In this document: piece after piece, positions 9,138-17,218 of the stretch
Layout of the letters: the number at the start of each line of letters is the position of its first letter
Position numbering within the stretch: position 1 is the first letter of the stretch
NCBI GenBank assembly: GCA_026396995.1
Contig: JAPLVS010000028.1
Location: forward strand, 1 to 33,479
Source: Candidatus Iainarchaeum sp.
GTDB taxonomy: Archaea; Iainarchaeota; Iainarchaeia; Iainarchaeales; DTGL01
Length of the DNA: 33,479 nucleotides
Direction: 5' to 3'
Position numbers and translations under genes: made by a program
Notes under the pieces: generated by a model
Seen by the model: only the letters and a program-made list of their open reading frames with translations
Databases searched by the model: none
Told to the model about the DNA's origin: nothing

Positions 9138-9638
9138 ATGGACAGCACTGCCATAATTTTTTTAGGCTCAGAAAAGGACAAGGGCGTTGCAGAGAAGATA
9201 ACTGCATTCTGGAAAAAGAACGGTTTTGCCATTAAATTTGAGGTCAGGGCTGTTTCAGCCCACAAGGCCGCTGAAAGCGTTCTTCTGGCTGTGAAAGAAT
9301 ATGAAAAAAAATTCAAAAACCTTGTATTCATCGCTGTTGCAGGAAGGAGCAATGCATTGGGCCCGCTGATTTCAGGCCATTCGAAATTTCCGGTAATAAA
9401 TTGCCCTGTGCTCTGCGAAAAATTCGATTTCATGGATTTGCTTTCATCGGTGCGCATGCCTGGCAATGTCCCGTGCGCAACAATCCTCGAGCCGGAGAAC
9501 GCTGCACTGCACGCTGCCAAAATCCTTGCGCTCTGCGATGCGGAACTTGCGGCAAAGGCCTCGCAGTACATGGCGGCGGTTGGAAAAGAGATAATGGAAA
9601 AGGATATTGCAATCAAAAAAGAGTTCTTGAAAAAATGA
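9138..9638 (+). CDS. purE: AIR carboxylase, class II PurE
   Basis: Carboxylates AIR to CAIR. It has 166 residues from the ATG at 9138, with GGAGGG about 5 bases upstream; the track's 9096 start is an internal purC codon. The sequence follows the class II (animal PAICS-type) pattern: VSAHKAAES at about 39-47 and VAGRSNALGPLISG at about 67-80, where class I PurE has GAAHLPG-like glycine-rich residues, then FPVINCPV and SSVRMPGNVPCATIL. Class II enzymes use CO2 directly, class I uses N5-CAIR from PurK (known from the family). No purK occurs here, which fits. Its stop overlaps the folD start (ATGA). Confidence 0.9.
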   Translation: MDSTAIIFLGSEKDKGVAEKITAFWKKNGFAIKFEVRAVSAHKAAESVLLAVKEYEKKFKNLVFIAVAGRSNALGPLISGHSKFPVINCPVLCEKFDFMDLLSSVRMPGNVPCATILEPENAALHAAKILALCDAELAAKASQYMAAVGKEIMEKDIAIKKEFLKK

Positions 9639-10501
9639 CCGCATTCACTCTCGACGGGAAAAAGCTTGCTTCTGAACTAGAGGAATCCCTGAAGCCGAGG
9701 ATTGCAGCCCTGCTGAAAAAAAAGGTTAAGCCGTGCCTTGCGGTGATAATGGCGGGCGAAAACGACGCTTCGGCTGTTTATGTTGCAAGGAAAGAGGATG
9801 CATGCAAGAGGCTCGGCATCATTTCCAAGGTGGTTAAATTTCCTGCAGGGGTTCCGCAGGAAAAAATAATAAAAGAAATAAAAAAGCTCAACAGGGACAA
9901 AAAAGTGCACGGTATCCTTGTGCAGCTGCCCTTGCCTGCAGGCATCGACAAGGCAAAGGCGATTGAAGCGATTGCGCCTGAAAAGGACGCCGACGGCTTC
10001 ACACCGTATAACCTCGGCCTTCTCGCGCTTGGAGCCGAAAGGCTTGCACCATGCACCCCTAAAGGCGTTCTCAAATTCATAGAATTGGCAGGAAAAAAAT
10101 TCGAGGGGGCGAGGGTGTGCATCGTCGGCCACGGGCTTGCAGCTGGAATGCCGCTGGCAATCATGCTGGCAAACCGCAACTGCACTGTTTCTGTATGCGA
10201 TAAATTCACACAAAATCTTGGGCATGAAACTTCGCAGGCCGATATCCTGATTAGCTGCGCCGGCGTCCCTGGCCTCATAAAAAGTGAAATGGTCAAAGAT
10301 GGCGCGGTAGTGATTGATGTCGGCACAACGCTTGTTGAAGGGAAATTGAAGGGCGATGTTGATTTTGCAGCGGTGAAGGAAAAGGCCTCTTTCATCACGC
10401 CTGTCCCCGGCGGTGTCGGCCCGATGACTGTCGCATGCCTTATGGAAAACACCGTGATTGCCGCAGAAGGCATTGCTCTTGGAAGGAGCGGGAAGAAATG
10501 A
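9635..10501 (+). CDS. folD: Methylene-THF dehydrogenase / methenyl-THF cyclohydrolase FolD
   Basis: Makes 10-formyl-THF from methylene-THF and so supplies the formyl donor for PurN and PurH next door. It has 288 residues, the usual length. The substrate site has Tyr49 and Lys53 (YVARKEDACKRLGI); further motifs are GILVQLPLP, KDADGFTPYNLG, PCTPKG and GGVGPMTVACLMENT. The Rossmann loop reads VGHGLAAGMP where most FolD have VGRSxxVGxP, so cofactor preference may differ (inference). The ATG at 9635 overlaps the purE stop by four bases; the track's upstream start at 9401 is a shadow. The last 60 bases are duplicated just downstream (see the repeat entry). Confidence 0.95.
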   Translation: MTAFTLDGKKLASELEESLKPRIAALLKKKVKPCLAVIMAGENDASAVYVARKEDACKRLGIISKVVKFPAGVPQEKIIKEIKKLNRDKKVHGILVQLPLPAGIDKAKAIEAIAPEKDADGFTPYNLGLLALGAERLAPCTPKGVLKFIELAGKKFEGARVCIVGHGLAAGMPLAIMLANRNCTVSVCDKFTQNLGHETSQADILISCAGVPGLIKSEMVKDGAVVIDVGTTLVEGKLKGDVDFAAVKEKASFITPVPGGVGPMTVACLMENTVIAAEGIALGRSGKK

Positions 10502-10571
10502 AGGCCATGGAAAACACAGTGATTGTGGCAGAGGGCATTGCGCTTGCAAGGGGTGGAAAGAAATGAAGGTT
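10442..10571 (+). repeat. Diverged tandem repeat of the folD 3' end (2 x 65 bp)
   Basis: Unit 1 is 10442-10506 (end of folD through its stop) and unit 2 is 10507-10571 (running into the purH start). They match at 54 of 65 positions by eye, or 54 of the first 63. Unit 2 still reads as an intact FolD tail, MENTVIVAEGIALARGGKK-stop, against MENTVIAAEGIALGRSGKK in folD. Six of the nine differences in the coding part fall at third codon positions. Each unit ends in GAAATGAAGG, so the purH start context is also duplicated. Confidence 0.93.
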
Positions 10572-12092
10572 AAATGCGCGCTGATTTCTGTATCTGACAA
10601 GAGAGGCCTCGTGGATTTTGCGAAAGGCCTGAAAAAGCTCGGCGTCGAGATAATCGCCTCAGGAGGCACATTCAATGCGCTTGCCGATGCCGGCATAGGC
10701 GCCGTGAAGCTTTCAGTTTATGCCAAGGCGCCTGAAATGCTTGGCGGGAGGGTGAAAACACTGCACCCGAAAATCCATGTAGGCATCCTTGCGGACAGGG
10801 AAAACAGGGCGCACATGAATGAACTGAAAAAATACAAAATAAAGCCGATTGATTTGGTTGTAGTGAACCTTTACCCTTTCCGCTCTGCCCTTGAAAAAAA
10901 CCGCCCTGAAAAAGAGCTTGTGGAAAACATAGACATAGGCGGAGTGGCGCTGCTCAGGGCGGCAGCAAAGAATTTTTCCTCGGTTGCTGTTGTCTGCGAC
11001 CCTGATGATTATGTAGAAGTTCTCGGGGGGCTGCAGGGAAAGAAAGGCGTTCTTTCCGATGCCACAAGGAAAAAGCTCGCCGCAAAGGCTTTCTGCGAAA
11101 CCGCAGCATATGATTCGGTTATCGCGCGCTATTTTTCCCCTCTCTCCAGCATGCCTGAAAAATTTTCGCTTGCTTTCGAGAAAGTGCAGGGCTGCAGGTA
11201 CGGCGAGAACCCGCACCAGAATGCGGCAATTTACAGGAGCGCTTTCCCTGAAAAAAATTCGCTCCTTGATTTCAGGCAATTGAACGGCAAGGAACTTTCA
11301 TTCAACAATTTTTTGGACCTGAATTCCGCGGTTGCGATTGCAAGGGAATTCGCAGAGCCTTGCGCTGCCATAATCAAGCACGGCAATCCATGCGGGGTGG
11401 CTGTTGCGGAAAGCCTTGAAGAGGCTTTTTCGCGCGCTCTCGAGTGTGATGAAAAAAGCGCTTACGGCTCAATCATAGCGCTGAACAAGGAATGCGATGC
11501 AGGCACAGCGAAAAGGATTTCGGCTTTTTTCAACGAGGCGGTTGTGGCGCCCTCTTTTGAGGTGGCCGCCCTTGCCATCCTTAAAAAAAAGGAAAATCTG
11601 AGAGTGCTTGAACTGCAGTTCCCAAAGCCTTCAGGCGGAATTGATTTCAGGCGCATCGAGGGCGGGCTTCTGCTGCAGGAAACAGATAATATCTCTTCTG
11701 CTGAGGAGGGAAGGCAGGTTGTTTCCAGGAGAAAGCCTTCCGAAAGCGAGAATGCGGACCTCGAATTCGCCTGGCGCATCGCAAAGCACGTGAAAAGCAA
11801 TGCGATTGTGCTGGCAAAAGGCAGGGCAACAATAGGGATAGGCGCGGGCCAGATGAATCGTGTGAATTCTGTTAAAATCGCGCTTGAAAATGCAGGGCAG
11901 AGGAGCGATGGCGCTGCCCTTGCAAGCGACGCCTTTTTCCCTTTCAGGGACAACATTGATGTTGCTGCAGACAATGGCGTCAAGGCATTCATTGCGCCAG
12001 GGGGAAGCATCCGCGACAGCGAGGTCATAAAGGCCGCGGATGAAAGGGATGTTTCGCTTGTTTTCACAAAGGCAAGGCATTTCAGGCATTAG
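10563..12092 (+). CDS. purH: Bifunctional AICAR formyltransferase / IMP cyclohydrolase PurH
   Basis: Last two steps to IMP. The 509 residues cover both domains: an N-terminal MGS-like cyclohydrolase (ALISVSDKRGL, SGGT, GGRVKTLHPKIHVGIL, VVNLYPF) to about residue 190, then the AICAR transformylase with FNNFLDLNSA, the catalytic Lys-His in IIKHGNPCG, SAYGSIIALN and IGIGAGQMNRV. The ATG at 10563 lies inside the second folD-tail repeat, with GGTGGA as ribosome site. Upstream codons in the track's longer ORF read the repeat in the wrong frame. Full-length PurH is typical of bacteria and eukaryotes; many archaea use PurP and PurO for these steps. The next gene starts 8 bases after the stop. Confidence 0.96.
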   Translation: MKVKCALISVSDKRGLVDFAKGLKKLGVEIIASGGTFNALADAGIGAVKLSVYAKAPEMLGGRVKTLHPKIHVGILADRENRAHMNELKKYKIKPIDLVVVNLYPFRSALEKNRPEKELVENIDIGGVALLRAAAKNFSSVAVVCDPDDYVEVLGGLQGKKGVLSDATRKKLAAKAFCETAAYDSVIARYFSPLSSMPEKFSLAFEKVQGCRYGENPHQNAAIYRSAFPEKNSLLDFRQLNGKELSFNNFLDLNSAVAIAREFAEPCAAIIKHGNPCGVAVAESLEEAFSRALECDEKSAYGSIIALNKECDAGTAKRISAFFNEAVVAPSFEVAALAILKKKENLRVLELQFPKPSGGIDFRRIEGGLLLQETDNISSAEEGRQVVSRRKPSESENADLEFAWRIAKHVKSNAIVLAKGRATIGIGAGQMNRVNSVKIALENAGQRSDGAALASDAFFPFRDNIDVAADNGVKAFIAPGGSIRDSEVIKAADERDVSLVFTKARHFRH

Positions 12093-12100
12093 GTGAAAGC

Positions 12101-12301
12101 ATGGGCTTTGGCGGAAAAATAAAGGAATTTGTCACAGGCGAAAAGGAAGGAGCGGATAATTCCGCGGCTTCGGATGCGAAATACCCTGGTGAAACCTGCG
12201 CCTTGTGCGGGCAGGCGAACTGCGAAAAGAAATGGGCCGGGCAGTTCTGGCACAAGAAATGCATGCGGCAAATGAGGAAAACAGCGAAAGGAATGATTTG
12301 A
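12101..12301 (+). CDS. Small zinc-finger protein, function unknown
   Basis: A 66-residue protein with a Gly/Lys-rich N-terminus (MGFGGKIKEFV) and a C-x2-C-x14-H-x2-C motif (Cys33, Cys36, His51, Cys54), plus an extra Cys41. This spacing suggests one treble-clef-like zinc site. The ATG follows AGGTGA that overlaps the end of purH, so it is probably co-transcribed with the purine genes. I do not recognise the family; a role in nucleic-acid or protein binding would be a guess. It is convergent with the PHP gene. Confidence 0.65.
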   Translation: MGFGGKIKEFVTGEKEGADNSAASDAKYPGETCALCGQANCEKKWAGQFWHKKCMRQMRKTAKGMI

Positions 12302-12319
12302 ATTTTCAGGCTGCCTATT

Positions 12320-13183
12320 TCATTTCCTTGCCGCTTTTATCTGTATCATGTGCTTTGTGCTTTTTGCCGCGCTGTAGCAGACTGCGGCGCCGAGGCTGCA
12401 ATACGCGAGGCCCTTGAACAAATAGTCTATTTTTCCCGGGCTTTTCGTTGTCAGTTTCAGGAGCCTGCCGGCAACCCATCTTTTCGGCGTCGAATAATTT
12501 TCCTGTATGTACTGCATTACCTGCCAGTAAGAATCATTGAACCTGCGCATGCTCCAGTCCTGTATGACCTTCACAGGCACGTATTTCCCGTGGATCGAGG
12601 TCCTGCCTTTCTTTATCGCCTTCAGTATGCTGTCCACATCGTTTTCTGCGCTTATTTCTGTCACTCCATAGCCGACCATTTCGACGCAGTGGGCGTCGCT
12701 GCCTGCGACAGTATGGAGCGAATATTTTTTTGCGAAGATTTTCGCGTTCTTGTTCGAGAGGCGGTCGACATTTATTGAATTGAAAACCTCTATTGCATCG
12801 CATTTTTTGGCCTTCTGCCTCAAGCCCTTGTTTGCAATGTCGAAAGGGTGTGGCGCAATCGCAACGCCGCCCTGCGCCCTGATAAGGTCGATTGTTTCCT
12901 CAGCTGAATGCCCTGGCTTTATCCTTTCGGACAGCCCAAGCCCAAGGACATGCCTGTCCATGTCTGTCTGGATTTCCTCGCCCTTTATGACCGTTATGCC
13001 GATTTTTTTCCCTATTTTTTCGGCCTCGATGCTGCCCTTGAATTCGTTGTGGTCTGTTATGGCGATGGCACCAAGCCCGAGCTCCTGGGCGCGCTTGACA
13101 AGTTCGGCAGGCGAATTCAGGCCTTCCACCGAAATCTTTGTCCCGTAAGAATAAAACGAGTGCGAGTGCAGTTCCGCTTTCAT
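12320..13183 (-). CDS. PHP-domain metal-dependent phosphoesterase
   Basis: A 287-residue PHP hydrolase. Metal-binding motifs run in order: HSHSFYSYG at the N-terminus, ITDHNEF, IKGEEIQT, APHPFD and GSDAH. These cover about the first 190 residues; the last ~100 are not recognised and include a mildly hydrophobic stretch (GLAYCSLGAAVCYSA). The ATG at 13183 is chosen over the track's TTG at 13207 because GGTG lies 5 bases upstream and the TATA-like box at 13221-13228 puts transcription start near 13197, after the TTG. Substrate unknown; related proteins are phosphatases or nucleases. It lies downstream of the ROK-Nudix gene but has its own promoter. Confidence 0.85.
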   Translation of the reverse strand: MKAELHSHSFYSYGTKISVEGLNSPAELVKRAQELGLGAIAITDHNEFKGSIEAEKIGKKIGITVIKGEEIQTDMDRHVLGLGLSERIKPGHSAEETIDLIRAQGGVAIAPHPFDIANKGLRQKAKKCDAIEVFNSINVDRLSNKNAKIFAKKYSLHTVAGSDAHCVEMVGYGVTEISAENDVDSILKAIKKGRTSIHGKYVPVKVIQDWSMRRFNDSYWQVMQYIQENYSTPKRWVAGRLLKLTTKSPGKIDYLFKGLAYCSLGAAVCYSAAKSTKHMIQIKAARK

Positions 13184-13220
13184 TAAAACACCGTGTTTTT
13201 CCAACAAATAACGCTTCCAC

Positions 13221-13228
13221 TATATAAA
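13221..13228 (-). promoter_or_regulatory. TATA box of the PHP gene
   Basis: TATATAAA on the plus strand (TTTATATA in the direction of the gene) lies about 38 bases before the PHP ATG. With the usual archaeal spacing of about 26 bases, transcription would start near 13197, giving a leader of about a dozen bases that contains the GGTG ribosome site. Confidence 0.6.
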
Positions 13229-13266
13229 TTCCTTACCATTGCCGAAAGTAAACCAAAAGAAATAGC

Positions 13267-14553
13267 CTACTTATAAAACTGTTTTGCCCATTCCTTTAAA
13301 ATTTTTTTGTGGTCAAAAACCAGCCTCGGCATCCTTCTAAGCCTGAAAACTTTCACCTGCCTTGATTCATGGCTCTGCCTTATTCTCCCGAGGCCTTTTG
13401 CAGTGAAAACAACTGTCGCGGAATGCCAGCGCGGGTCCCTTCCAGGTTCAGAATAAGCCCTGAACTGCTTTAGCCCCGCAAGCCGCAGGCCTGTTTCCTC
13501 GAACACTTCCCTTTTCACTGCGCTCTCGAGCGATTCATTGTATTCCACAATTCCGCCTGGCAGTGCCCAGCCTTTCGGCTCGTATCTCCTTTCCACAAAA
13601 ACAATCCCGCCCTTATATTCCACAATGCAGTCGGCAGTCAGCATTGGCCTTTTATCTGAAAGCAGGAAACTGTCGAGAGCGCAAAGCGCGGCCCCGAGCA
13701 CTGCGCCCTTCCCGTGCAATTTTTCCCTGAAAACCTTCACCCTTTTTTTCACAACGACGTGCTTTTCCATTTCCTTTTCCGCTTCCTTCAAAAGCAGAGG
13801 AATATTCGAAAGCCCGCCGCCGAGCACGATGATGTCAGGGTCAAAGGCATTCGCGGCATTTGCCATGCCGGTTCCCAAAAAGCGCGCTGTTTCCTTTATC
13901 GCCACTATAGCGGCCTTGTTCCCTGCCTTCGCTTTTTTTGCTACCTCTTCAGCGCTCTTTGCCTTCAACCCGAGCGCGTTTGCCCTTTTCACAAGAGCCC
14001 TCCCGCATGCAAGCGCTTCAAAACAGCCCTGGTTGCCGCAAAAGCATTTTTCGGCCGAGCCTGCATCGATTATCGTGTGGCCGAACTCTGCAGCAATCCC
14101 TTTCCCCTTCAGAAGCCGCCCTTTCTCAATCACTCCGGAGCCTATGCCGGTGCCGATCGTGAGCGCCACAACATTTTTGAATTTCCCGCCGAAGCCGAAA
14201 AAATATTCGCCCAAAGCGAACATGTTCGCGTCGTTTTCAAGCGCAATCCTGCACTTAAACCTTTTTTCCAGGAACGCCTTAACCTTCGTGCCCTTTATTG
14301 CCGGCATGTTCGGCGAGCTTATTACAGTGCCTTTTTCAGACTCAACAAATCCGGCAAAGCCTACCCCTATGCCCTCGATTTTTTCACTGCCCTTGGCTTT
14401 GCGTATCGCCTTTGCAAGCGCGATAAGTATTTCCTTTTCTGTTTTCGGGGTTTTCAGCCTGCATTCATTGAGAATCCTGCCGTCGCCGTCGGCGAGTGCT
14501 GCAAAAATCTTTGTGCCGCCGACATCAACGCCGACAGCCTTCACAGAATTCAT
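13267..14553 (-). CDS. ROK-family sugar kinase fused to a C-terminal Nudix hydrolase
   Basis: A 428-residue two-domain protein. Residues 1-~300 are a ROK kinase: phosphate-binding DVGGTK at 10-15, catalytic Asp108 in ENDAN, LTIGTGIGSG at 131-140, and the ROK zinc site with His159 and Cys170/172/177 (KCFCGNQGCFEA). Residues ~303-428 are a Nudix domain with a perfect box from Gly334 to Leu356 (GIVEYNESLES...REVFEETGL). Glucokinase or N-acetylhexosamine kinase activity is likely for the first half; the Nudix half probably cleaves a nucleoside diphosphate-linked compound, substrate unknown. There is no stop or frameshift between the halves. Its ATG overlaps the stop of the PGI/PMI remnant (ATGA), so it belongs to the gatE-pgi-rok reverse operon. 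Confidence 0.9.
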   Translation of the reverse strand: MNSVKAVGVDVGGTKIFAALADGDGRILNECRLKTPKTEKEILIALAKAIRKAKGSEKIEGIGVGFAGFVESEKGTVISSPNMPAIKGTKVKAFLEKRFKCRIALENDANMFALGEYFFGFGGKFKNVVALTIGTGIGSGVIEKGRLLKGKGIAAEFGHTIIDAGSAEKCFCGNQGCFEALACGRALVKRANALGLKAKSAEEVAKKAKAGNKAAIVAIKETARFLGTGMANAANAFDPDIIVLGGGLSNIPLLLKEAEKEMEKHVVVKKRVKVFREKLHGKGAVLGAALCALDSFLLSDKRPMLTADCIVEYKGGIVFVERRYEPKGWALPGGIVEYNESLESAVKREVFEETGLRLAGLKQFRAYSEPGRDPRWHSATVVFTAKGLGRIRQSHESRQVKVFRLRRMPRLVFDHKKILKEWAKQFYK

Positions 14554-15318
14554 TGTTTCAGTTCCTTCTTGAGCCTTTCGATGTTTTCCACTTTCAATGG
14601 GTCGGTGCGGCTTGCGAGTGCCAGGAAATATGAGGCGAAATCCCCGGCCATTATGAAATAGAACATTTTCTCCATGCGGGTGTGGCCTTTTGCCTGCACT
14701 TCGATGAGCCTGCTTTTTTTGGAAATTATTTTTTTCGTGAACTCAATTCTCCTGCGCTCCCTTTCGCCCTCCCCTGCATTCCTGAACAAAACAAACGCCA
14801 GGTTTTTCTCAAGCGGCCTGAAGCCTACGATTTCATTGTGGTTTAATTCAGGTTTCAAGCACTGCCATCACAGGCACAAAAGTCATGCCGAGCTGGGTGC
14901 GCGGGGCAAAGTTGGGGGGAATAGAAATGCAGTTTTCGCATTCTTTGGAGAGAATGCCGCCAGAGGAAATGCAGGCAATGCCAATCTTCCTTTTTTTGGC
15001 TTCGCGGAAAGCCGAAAGAGTTTCCTCTGTATTGCCTGAATAGCTCACTATTATGGCAAGCCAGTCCCTGCCTGCAAATTCAGGCAAAGAATAATCCTGA
15101 GAAACAAAGATCGGAACCTTTGCCTTTCCCTCAAGCAACTCCCTTGCGATAAGGCCGCCTATCCCGCTTCCCCCCATGCCGCAGATTATCACTCCCCTGA
15201 ATTTTTTGCCTTTAAGGCGCGCAGGCAGCTTCCATGAATAGCCGATTTCGACTGCCTTCCAGAACTGTTCAGGGAAAGAGCGCACGATTCCAAGTATTTC
15301 TTCCTTTTTTTTGTCCAT
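14550..15318 (-). pseudogene. Phosphoglucose/phosphomannose isomerase, frameshifted with internal deletion
   Basis: Archaeal bifunctional PGI/PMI of the SIS fold. The 5' part (stop at 14848) has CGMGGSGIGG, IIVSYSGNTEETL and PRTQLG, the first SIS subdomain. The 3' part continues in another frame from about 14858 with ELNHNEIVGF, matching the family's xExxHNxI catalytic segment and C-terminal subdomain. Joined, they give roughly 260 residues where the family has about 300-330; compared from memory with the Pyrobaculum enzyme, about 60-65 residues between the two landmarks are missing. So this is more than a one-base slip. The ATG at 15318 with GGGTG upstream is preferred over 15351, which overlaps gatE. 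It lies between gatE and the ROK-Nudix gene. It is either decayed or a local assembly error. Confidence 0.8.
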
Positions 15319-15334
15319 TCCAACACCCAAAATA

Positions 15335-17218
15335 CTATGCTTTCTTTTCATTTAACCTTTTGCTTATGCCTTTTTCCAGCAATTCCATTATCTCCTTGCC
15401 TGAAGCCCTGCCCTTGAGCTCTTTCATTGCATCGCCCATAAGGGCGTTCACCGCAAGCTTTCCCTTTGCCTGAATAAGAGCGTGGTTGCTTTCGAGTATC
15501 CTTTCAATTATTTTTTCGGTTTCCCCTGCAGATGCCTTTTTTCCGGCAATGCCGTCGACCGCATTTTCAACCGGAATTCCTTTTGCAATTTCCCTTGCGG
15601 CGTCGAGCAGGACATCCTTTGAGATTTTTCCCTTCTTTTCCGCCTCAAGCAATGCCTCGATTTCTTCATTCGTTATACTTTCCACTTCGATGCCTTCCCT
15701 TTCAAGCGTTTTCAGGCCCTCAAGCAAAAATGCCGCGGTGGTGATGGCATTGAACCCTTTTGCAAGCATGGATTCGAAAAAGCAGGCCCAATTGCTTAAT
15801 CTCATTTCTTCGGCCAGCTTCTGGCCCAAGCCGTGCTTTTTGTACAATTCAAGCCTTTGCTCCACTGTGAGCGGAAGCGAGCGCTTCAGGCCTTCAAGCA
15901 TTTTCCTGTCGATGGCAACTGTTTTGATGTCTGTTTCAGGATACATCCTTGCAGCGCCAGGCAAAGGCCTCAAATAACAGGAAGTTCCGTTCTCGAGCGC
16001 ATTCCTTGTTTCCTCTGGCACTCCGCCGAGCGCCATTGAGCACCTTTCCCTTATTGTGCCAAAGGCCTTCCCTGCTTCGGCCAGGACCACAATAAATGCG
16101 TCCTTTTCAGTGCAGCCCAATTTTTGTGCAACCTTTTTCTTTTCCTCTTCTGATACGCCATATTTCGGGAGCTCATCGCTGTGCAATAATCCCTTTATGC
16201 CGTGCCTTGCATTCAGGTAATCCTTTATTTCCGTGCCGAAGCGCCTGTCAGGCTGCAATTCTTTTCCAACGAGGCCGGCAAAGCCTTTCAGTTTTATTGC
16301 AAACGCCCTTTTGCCTGCCCTGAGGTCTGAGGCGACAAACTTGCATTCTGTTTTGGAGAAAATTTCCGAAACATCAATTTCTTTTTCCTGCAGGTCCTTT
16401 TCCTTCACTCCCCTTTTTTCCAGCTCTTTTTTCAATTCAATCAATGCAGCCTGCCTCTGCACTTCCATTTCCACGAATTTCGCAATCATGCCAAGTTCCT
16501 GAACGCCCTTCAGTTCAATCCTCGCTCCGCCTGCAATGCTGATGTTGATGTCCTGCCTGATTGTGCCCAAGCCCCTCTTTGCCTTGCAGGTTCTCCTCAA
16601 TAATTCGCCGATTTTGAGCGCGCAGTCCTGTGCCTCCTGCGGCGACCTTATTTCCGGCGCGGTTGCGATTTCTATCAGCGGGATGCCCTGCCTGTCAAGC
16701 GAATAAACGACCTTGCCCTCTGTTTTTTCCACGGGCCTGCAGGCATCCTCTTCCAGGACAATGGTCTGGATGCCTATCTTTTTCTTTCCCAAATCCAGGG
16801 AGCCGTTTTCCGCCACAAGCATTGTGCGCTGGAACCCGGCAGTGTTCGAGCCGTCAACCACGATTTTCCTCATCGCGAACAGTTCGTCGAAAACGCTTGC
16901 ATTGCACATCAGTGAAATCTTGAGCGCTGTTTCGAGCGCCAGTGGATTCGCGGGTTTCGGCGGCTCCTCGTCGGCTTCAACCAAACAGCAGCAGTCCTTG
17001 AAGGAATTATAGTCGAAGAGCATTCCCCTTCCTGACTGCTCTGCTGCGGCCTTGTCTATTTCGCCCATTTCAGAGGCAGAGGCCCTCAGCCTGCGCTGAA
17101 AAACAAAATCAGGCTTTCCTTCCTTCAGCAGTGAGGGGCACCGGCAGTACAGTTTTCCAGTATCGAGTTGCTGGTGCACTTCAAGGCCGCATTTAAGGCC
17201 TATAGCCGAGTAATCCAT
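15335..17218 (-). CDS. gatE: Glutamyl-tRNA(Gln) amidotransferase subunit E
   Basis: tRNA-binding and kinase subunit of the archaeal GatDE complex, which turns Glu-tRNA(Gln) into Gln-tRNA(Gln). The 627 residues are typical. The N-terminus has GLEVHQQLDTGKLYCRCPS, and later come LVEADEEPP, VVDGSNTAGFQRT, LDRQGIPLIEIAT and GTIRQDINISI. A GAD-type insertion (AIKLKGFAGLVG, RFGTEIKDY) separates GatE from GatB, and a YqeY-like helical tail closes the protein. GatD is not in this window. The ATG at 17218 is preceded by GAGGG; a TTAAAA box near 17249-17254 is a plausible promoter. First gene of the reverse operon gatE-pgi-rok. Confidence 0.96.
   Translation of the reverse strand: MDYSAIGLKCGLEVHQQLDTGKLYCRCPSLLKEGKPDFVFQRRLRASASEMGEIDKAAAEQSGRGMLFDYNSFKDCCCLVEADEEPPKPANPLALETALKISLMCNASVFDELFAMRKIVVDGSNTAGFQRTMLVAENGSLDLGKKKIGIQTIVLEEDACRPVEKTEGKVVYSLDRQGIPLIEIATAPEIRSPQEAQDCALKIGELLRRTCKAKRGLGTIRQDINISIAGGARIELKGVQELGMIAKFVEMEVQRQAALIELKKELEKRGVKEKDLQEKEIDVSEIFSKTECKFVASDLRAGKRAFAIKLKGFAGLVGKELQPDRRFGTEIKDYLNARHGIKGLLHSDELPKYGVSEEEKKKVAQKLGCTEKDAFIVVLAEAGKAFGTIRERCSMALGGVPEETRNALENGTSCYLRPLPGAARMYPETDIKTVAIDRKMLEGLKRSLPLTVEQRLELYKKHGLGQKLAEEMRLSNWACFFESMLAKGFNAITTAAFLLEGLKTLEREGIEVESITNEEIEALLEAEKKGKISKDVLLDAAREIAKGIPVENAVDGIAGKKASAGETEKIIERILESNHALIQAKGKLAVNALMGDAMKELKGRASGKEIMELLEKGISKRLNEKKA

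Noticed and set aside
14550-15351. Programmed frameshift making a full PGI/PMI
   Set aside because: A shift alone would leave about 60-65 conserved-region residues missing, and no slippery heptamer is evident at the junction.
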